Assembly (NCBI RefSeq): GCF_008704535.1
Contig: NZ_CP023701.1
Coordinates: 5,870,001 to 5,934,000 of the forward strand
Origin: Streptomyces subrutilus
Lineage (GTDB): Bacteria; Actinomycetota; Actinomycetes; Streptomycetales; Streptomycetaceae
Direction of reading: 5' to 3'
DNA length: 64,000 nucleotides
Within the stretch, counting starts at the first letter, position 1, and every line of letters begins with the position of its first letter. Position numbers and translations under genes: made by a program. Shown here piece by piece: positions 60,381-64,000 of the stretch. Below the pieces are notes generated by a model. The model saw nothing but the letters and a program-made list of their open reading frames with translations. It was not told where the DNA came from and did no database searches.

Positions 60381-60701
60381 TCACTCGGCGTCGGGGCCGA
60401 ACACTTCCACCCTGTCCGAAACGCGCCTTACGTGAATGCAGTCGCCCGGACATTCCTTCGCCGAGTCCACCACGTCCTGGAGCAGCGTCAGCGGAACCGG
60501 AGTCGTCGCCCCCGCCTCCTGCAGCAGCTCGTCGTCCCCGCTCTTCACGTACGCCAGACCGTCGATGTCCAGCTCGAACACCTCCGGCGCGTACTGCGCG
60601 CAGATGCCGTCCCCGGTGCAGAGGTCCTGGTCGATCCAGACCTCAAGCGGCTCGCCGGTCCCACCGGCGGTGCCCGTCGGAGCCTCGTGCTGCACGGTCA
60701 T
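60381..60701 (-). CDS. 3Fe-4S-type ferredoxin
   Basis: Electron carrier of about 106 residues. Cluster Cys are visible in DLCTGDGIC (C-x5-C, near 26-32) and in AKECPGDC near 87, matching single-cluster 3Fe-4S ferredoxins of actinobacteria in which the second Cys of the usual motif is replaced. No P450 gene is adjacent; the partner is unknown. Start is uncertain: ATG 60701 is the usual annotation, but GTG 60695 lies 8 nt from GGAG and fits better. Confidence 0.88.
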   Translation of the reverse strand: MTVQHEAPTGTAGGTGEPLEVWIDQDLCTGDGICAQYAPEVFELDIDGLAYVKSGDDELLQEAGATTPVPLTLLQDVVDSAKECPGDCIHVRRVSDRVEVFGPDAE

Positions 60702-60965
60702 ATCTCCTGCCGTTCCCTGCGCTGAGTGATCCATCCCGGTCACAAGTCGCAGCAAGTCGCGCGAGCTCGGACGGGTGTTGAACACTTCGACCTTACAACC
60801 GGCTGCTTCCCGAGTTTGATGGGTGGGTATTTCCTTGGCGTGAGGGAGTACGCAAGGGTGAAGATCGGACACACCTCTACCGTCTTTGTGATCTAGGGGT
60901 TTCAATCACCACCAGCCCAGGTAGGGTCAGGAAGCGTCCAGCTCCCCTTGGAGGAGGTGAGGACC

Positions 60966-62732
60966 GTGGCAGCCCACGACGACGACATCAACCGCGGCAT
61001 CCGGCCCGGGCGAGGGTCTGAAGACCCCGCTGGCCAGGTTGCCTTTCTCGAGCAGGAAATCGCCGTCCTGCGACGTAAGCTCGCCGACTCTCCGCGACAC
61101 ACGAGGATTCTCGAAGAGCGGATCGTCGAGTTGCAGACGAATCTGGCCGGCGTCTCCGCACAAAACGAACGACTGGCGAACACGCTCCGTGAGGCCCGCG
61201 ACCAGATCGTGGCCCTCAAGGAGGAAGTCGACCGGCTCGCGCAGCCGCCGGCCGGCTTCGGTGTCTTCCTGCAGGCGAACGAGGACGGCACCGTCGACAT
61301 CTTCACGGGGGGCCGCAAGCTCCGCGTGAACGTCAGCCCCAGCGTCGAACCGGAAGAGCTCCGGCGCGGCCAGGAGGTCATGCTCAACGAGGCCCTCAAC
61401 GTGGTCGAGGCCATGGCGTACGAGCGGGCCGGGGACATCGTCACCCTCAAGGAGATCCTGGAGGACGGCGAGCGCGCCCTGGTGGTCGGGCACACCGACG
61501 AGGAAAGGGTGGTGAGGCTCGCCGAGCCGCTCCTGGACGTCACCATCCGCCCCGGCGACTCCCTGCTGCTCGAACCCCGCTCCGGCTACGTCTACGAGAT
61601 CGTCCCGAAGAGCGAGGTCGAGGACCTCGTCCTCGAAGAGGTCCCGGACATCGACTACGACAAGATCGGCGGCCTGGGCGACCAGATCGAACTGATCCGC
61701 GACGCCGTCGAGCTCCCCTACCTCTACCCGGACCTCTTCAAGGAGCACGAACTGCGGCCCCCCAAGGGCATCCTGCTCTACGGCCCTCCCGGCTGCGGCA
61801 AGACGCTCATCGCCAAGGCCGTGGCCAACTCCCTTGCCAAGAAGGTCGCCGAGGTGACCGGCCAGCCCGCCGGGAAGTCCTACTTCCTGAACATCAAGGG
61901 CCCCGAGCTCCTCAACAAGTACGTCGGCGAGACCGAGCGGCACATCCGCCTCGTCTTCCAGCGTGCCCGGGAGAAGGCGAGCGAGGGCACCCCCGTCATC
62001 GTCTTCTTCGACGAGATGGAATCCCTCTTCCGCACCCGCGGATCCGGTGTCAGCTCGGACGTGGAGAACACCATCGTCCCCCAGCTGCTCGCCGAGATCG
62101 ACGGTGTGGAGGGCCTGGAGAACGTCATCGTCATCGGCGCCTCCAACCGCGAGGACATGATCGACCCGGCCATCCTGCGCCCCGGCCGCCTCGACGTGAA
62201 GATCAAGATCGAGCGTCCCGGCGCCGAGGCCGCGAAGGACATCTTCGCGAAGTACCTCAAGGCCTCGCTGCCCCTGCACACGGACGACCTGTCCGAGCAC
62301 CAGGGCTCCACGGCCGAGACCGTCCACGGCATGATCCAGACCGTCGTCGAGCAGATGTACGCCGAAACCGAGGAGAACCGCTTCCTCGAGGTCACGTACG
62401 CCAACGGCGACAAGGAAGTCCTCTACTTCAAGGACTTCAACTCGGGCGCGATGATCCAGAACATCGTGGACCGGGCCAAGAAGATGGCCATCAAGGCCTT
62501 CCTGGAACACGACCAGAAGGGCCTGCGGGTCGCCCACCTGCTCCAGGCCTGCGTGGACGAGTTCAAGGAGAACGAGGACCTGCCCAACACCACCAACCCG
62601 GACGACTGGGCCCGCATCTCCGGAAAGAAGGGCGAGCGGATCGTATTCATCCGCACGCTCGTCACCGGAAAGCAGGGTGCGGACACCGGGCGCTCCATCG
62701 ACACGGTGGCGAACACCGGCCAGTACCTCTGA
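60966..62732 (+). CDS. arc: Proteasome-associated ATPase ARC (Mpa homologue)
   Basis: Hexameric AAA unfoldase that feeds pupylated proteins into the 20S proteasome. The 588-residue protein has an N-terminal coiled coil (about 25-90, which binds Pup), an OB domain pair (about 90-230), and an AAA domain with Walker A GPPGCGKT near 272-279, Walker B VIVFFDEMES near 345-354, and arginine-finger segment RPGRLDVKIKIERP near 403. The C-terminus ends GQYL, with the penultimate Tyr that docks into the 20S gate. GTG start after GGAGGAGGTGAGGACC. Confidence 0.96.
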   Translation: MAAHDDDINRGIRPGRGSEDPAGQVAFLEQEIAVLRRKLADSPRHTRILEERIVELQTNLAGVSAQNERLANTLREARDQIVALKEEVDRLAQPPAGFGVFLQANEDGTVDIFTGGRKLRVNVSPSVEPEELRRGQEVMLNEALNVVEAMAYERAGDIVTLKEILEDGERALVVGHTDEERVVRLAEPLLDVTIRPGDSLLLEPRSGYVYEIVPKSEVEDLVLEEVPDIDYDKIGGLGDQIELIRDAVELPYLYPDLFKEHELRPPKGILLYGPPGCGKTLIAKAVANSLAKKVAEVTGQPAGKSYFLNIKGPELLNKYVGETERHIRLVFQRAREKASEGTPVIVFFDEMESLFRTRGSGVSSDVENTIVPQLLAEIDGVEGLENVIVIGASNREDMIDPAILRPGRLDVKIKIERPGAEAAKDIFAKYLKASLPLHTDDLSEHQGSTAETVHGMIQTVVEQMYAETEENRFLEVTYANGDKEVLYFKDFNSGAMIQNIVDRAKKMAIKAFLEHDQKGLRVAHLLQACVDEFKENEDLPNTTNPDDWARISGKKGERIVFIRTLVTGKQGADTGRSIDTVANTGQYL

Positions 62733-62743
62733 TCGAGCGGAGA

Positions 62744-62775
62744 GGCTGCGGATGCCCCTCCGGGCATCCGCAGCC
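62744..62775 (+). terminator. Hairpin terminator after arc
   Basis: A perfect 14-bp stem (62744-62757 with 62762-62775) with a 4-nt loop starts 12 nt after the stop. It is followed by two copies of CCGACTGCTTT and a short T-run. Confidence 0.8.
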
Positions 62776-62983
62776 GACTGCTTTACCGACTGCTTTTCAG
62801 CCGGTGACAAGGTAAAGCCAAAGACGGAAATGATCTCCCCACGAGCGCTCAGTGGTTCTAGGCTCATCCGTACCGCCGGACGCGCAGTGCGGGGACGGGC
62901 ACCGCACAGACACACGCACCGGAGCACCAGCGGTACTTGAGCGCCGCTCCCGAAGGGGGGCGCCGCCGGGCAAGGAGGGCCGC

Positions 62984-64000
62984 ATGACCGTACGGCGAGT
63001 AATGGGGATCGAGACGGAGTACGGGATCTCCGTCCCCGGGCACCCGAACGCCAATGCCATGCTCACCTCGTCCCAGATCGTCAACGCCTACGCGGCGGCG
63101 ATGCACCGGGCGCGACGCGCCCGCTGGGACTTCGAGGAGGAGAATCCGCTGCGGGACGCCCGCGGCTTCGACCTCGCCCGCGAGGCCGCAGACAACAGCC
63201 AGCTGACCGACGAGGACATCGGCCTCGCCAACGTGATCCTCACCAACGGCGCCCGGCTCTACGTGGACCACGCCCACCCCGAGTACAGCTCGCCCGAGAT
63301 CACCAACCCGCTCGACGCCGTGCTCTGGGACAAGGCCGGCGAGCGGATCATGGCCGAGGCGGCCGTACGGGCGGCCCAGCTGCCCGGCGCCCAGCCGATC
63401 CACCTCTACAAGAACAACACCGACAACAAGGGCGCCTCCTACGGCACGCACGAGAACTACCTGATGAAGCGGGAGACCCCCTTCTCGGACATCGTGCGCC
63501 ACCTCACGCCCTTCTTCGTCTCCCGCCAGGTGGTCACCGGCGCGGGACGCGTGGGCATCGGCCAGGACGGCCGCGAGCACGGCTTCCAGATCAGCCAGCG
63601 CGCGGACTACTTCGAGGTCGAGGTGGGCCTGGAGACCACCCTCAAGCGGCCCATCATCAACACCCGCGACGAGCCCCACTCCGACGCCGAGAAGTACCGC
63701 CGGCTCCACGTGATCATCGGCGACGCCAACCTCTCCGAGATCTCCACCTACCTCAAGCTCGGCACGACGGCGCTGGTCCTGTCCATGATCGAGGACGGGT
63801 TCATCAACGTCGACCTGGCCGTGGACCAGCCCGTCCGCACCCTGCACCAGGTCTCCCACGACCCCGACCTCGGTCACCTGATCACCCTGCGCAGCGGGCG
63901 CACCCTGACCGCGGTGCAGCTCCAGATGGAGTACTTCGAGCTGGCCAGGAAGTACGTCGAGGAGCGGTTCGGGTCGGACGTGGACGAGCAGACCGCGGAC
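62984..64000 (+). CDS. dop: Depupylase/deamidase Dop, 3' end cut by window
   Basis: Removes Pup from tagged proteins and deamidates the C-terminal Gln of Pup. The first 339 of about 500 residues are visible, with the PafA/Dop family opening VMGIETEYGISVPG near 6-19 and catalytic DHAHPEYSSPE near 94-104 (family Asp94 region), plus the ATP-binding NNTDNKGASYGTHENYL near 145-161. The long loop typical of Dop and absent from PafA (DARGFDLAREAADNSQL near 57-73) supports Dop. AAGGAGG before the ATG. It lies 251 nt after arc. Confidence 0.95.
   Translation, partial: MTVRRVMGIETEYGISVPGHPNANAMLTSSQIVNAYAAAMHRARRARWDFEEENPLRDARGFDLAREAADNSQLTDEDIGLANVILTNGARLYVDHAHPEYSSPEITNPLDAVLWDKAGERIMAEAAVRAAQLPGAQPIHLYKNNTDNKGASYGTHENYLMKRETPFSDIVRHLTPFFVSRQVVTGAGRVGIGQDGREHGFQISQRADYFEVEVGLETTLKRPIINTRDEPHSDAEKYRRLHVIIGDANLSEISTYLKLGTTALVLSMIEDGFINVDLAVDQPVRTLHQVSHDPDLGHLITLRSGRTLTAVQLQMEYFELARKYVEERFGSDVDEQTAD

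Noticed and set aside
60927..62927. A 666-codon frame antisense to arc, and similar long shadows over chaplin, metH and RecD2-like genes
   Set aside because: Each lies opposite a gene with clear family motifs, and their low-complexity Arg/Gly/Pro products look like shadow translations.

Overview
This 64 kb window is very GC-rich, and most codons end in G or C. Gene order and content point to a Streptomyces chromosome: chaplins, mycothiol ligase MshC, the GylR/GlpF-GlpK-GlpD glycerol operon, and the ARC/Dop proteasome genes. From memory, the order soxR ... chpC-like/chpH ... mshC ... glpD-glpK-glpF-gylR ... metH ... recB-like/S2P/trmI/ferredoxin/arc/dop matches the core of the S. coelicolor chromosome (roughly SCO1640-SCO1700), read here toward dop. 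No transposase, integrase, phage gene or CRISPR array was seen. The window is core chromosome with a more variable catabolic section at its left end.

Layout. (1) 1-18 kb is lipid, alcohol and acyl-CoA catabolism with several local TetR regulators: aldehyde and alcohol dehydrogenases, acyl-CoA dehydrogenases, a MaoC hydratase, SoxR, a BKACE-like protein without its metal ligands, an alpha/beta hydrolase, a NamZ-type muramidase, an SDR followed by a broken acyl-CoA synthetase, an acetate transporter, a split ACAD11-type kinase plus dehydrogenase pair, and a metallo-beta-lactamase-fold hydrolase. (2) 18-27 kb holds a His-rich metal-binding protein, two DUF202 membrane proteins, a NUDIX enzyme, a KstD-like flavoprotein, an unknown protein in front of an APC permease, a second permease and tRNA-Leu(GAG). 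(3) 27-36 kb holds an M20 peptidase, a short chaplin and a long chaplin with a collagen-like stalk and a sortase signal, a RecD2-like protein with degraded ATPase motifs coupled to an aldo/keto reductase, an F420-type oxidoreductase and a ferritin-like protein. (4) 36-42 kb holds CorA, then a conserved actinobacterial block (phosphomutase, DUF3090, SCO1664 family, MshC) facing a PAC2 protein. (5) 42-47 kb is the glycerol operon with its IclR-type regulator GylR and two matching operators. (6) 47-56 kb holds MetH, a HAD phosphatase, two tandem solute-binding lipoproteins with no permease, and a lone LuxR-type response regulator. (7) 56-64 kb holds a RecB-type nuclease, a site-2 protease, TrmI, a small secreted protein, a 3Fe-4S ferredoxin, the proteasome ATPase ARC and the start of dop.

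How the genes work together. Three shared DNA words tie separate units into small regulons: a 13-mer with a CAAGCGCTTG core before a tetR and (with the full core) before maoC; a 13-mer CATACCGACTGGT before the SDR/acyl-CoA synthetase unit and before the kinase/ACAD unit; and a GTTC..CAATG..GAAC palindrome before gylR and glpF. The second links a possible hydroxy-acid breakdown pathway in which the synthetase now looks broken. Many convergent gene ends carry long perfect hairpins, including a 27-bp perfect stem between mshC and the PAC2 gene. Several core genes seem to be read from leaderless transcripts, with a -10 hexamer 6-7 nt before the start codon.

Limits. Family calls come from reading motifs by eye. 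Start codons were chosen from ribosome binding sites, -10 boxes or family knowledge. Operators and promoters are predictions.
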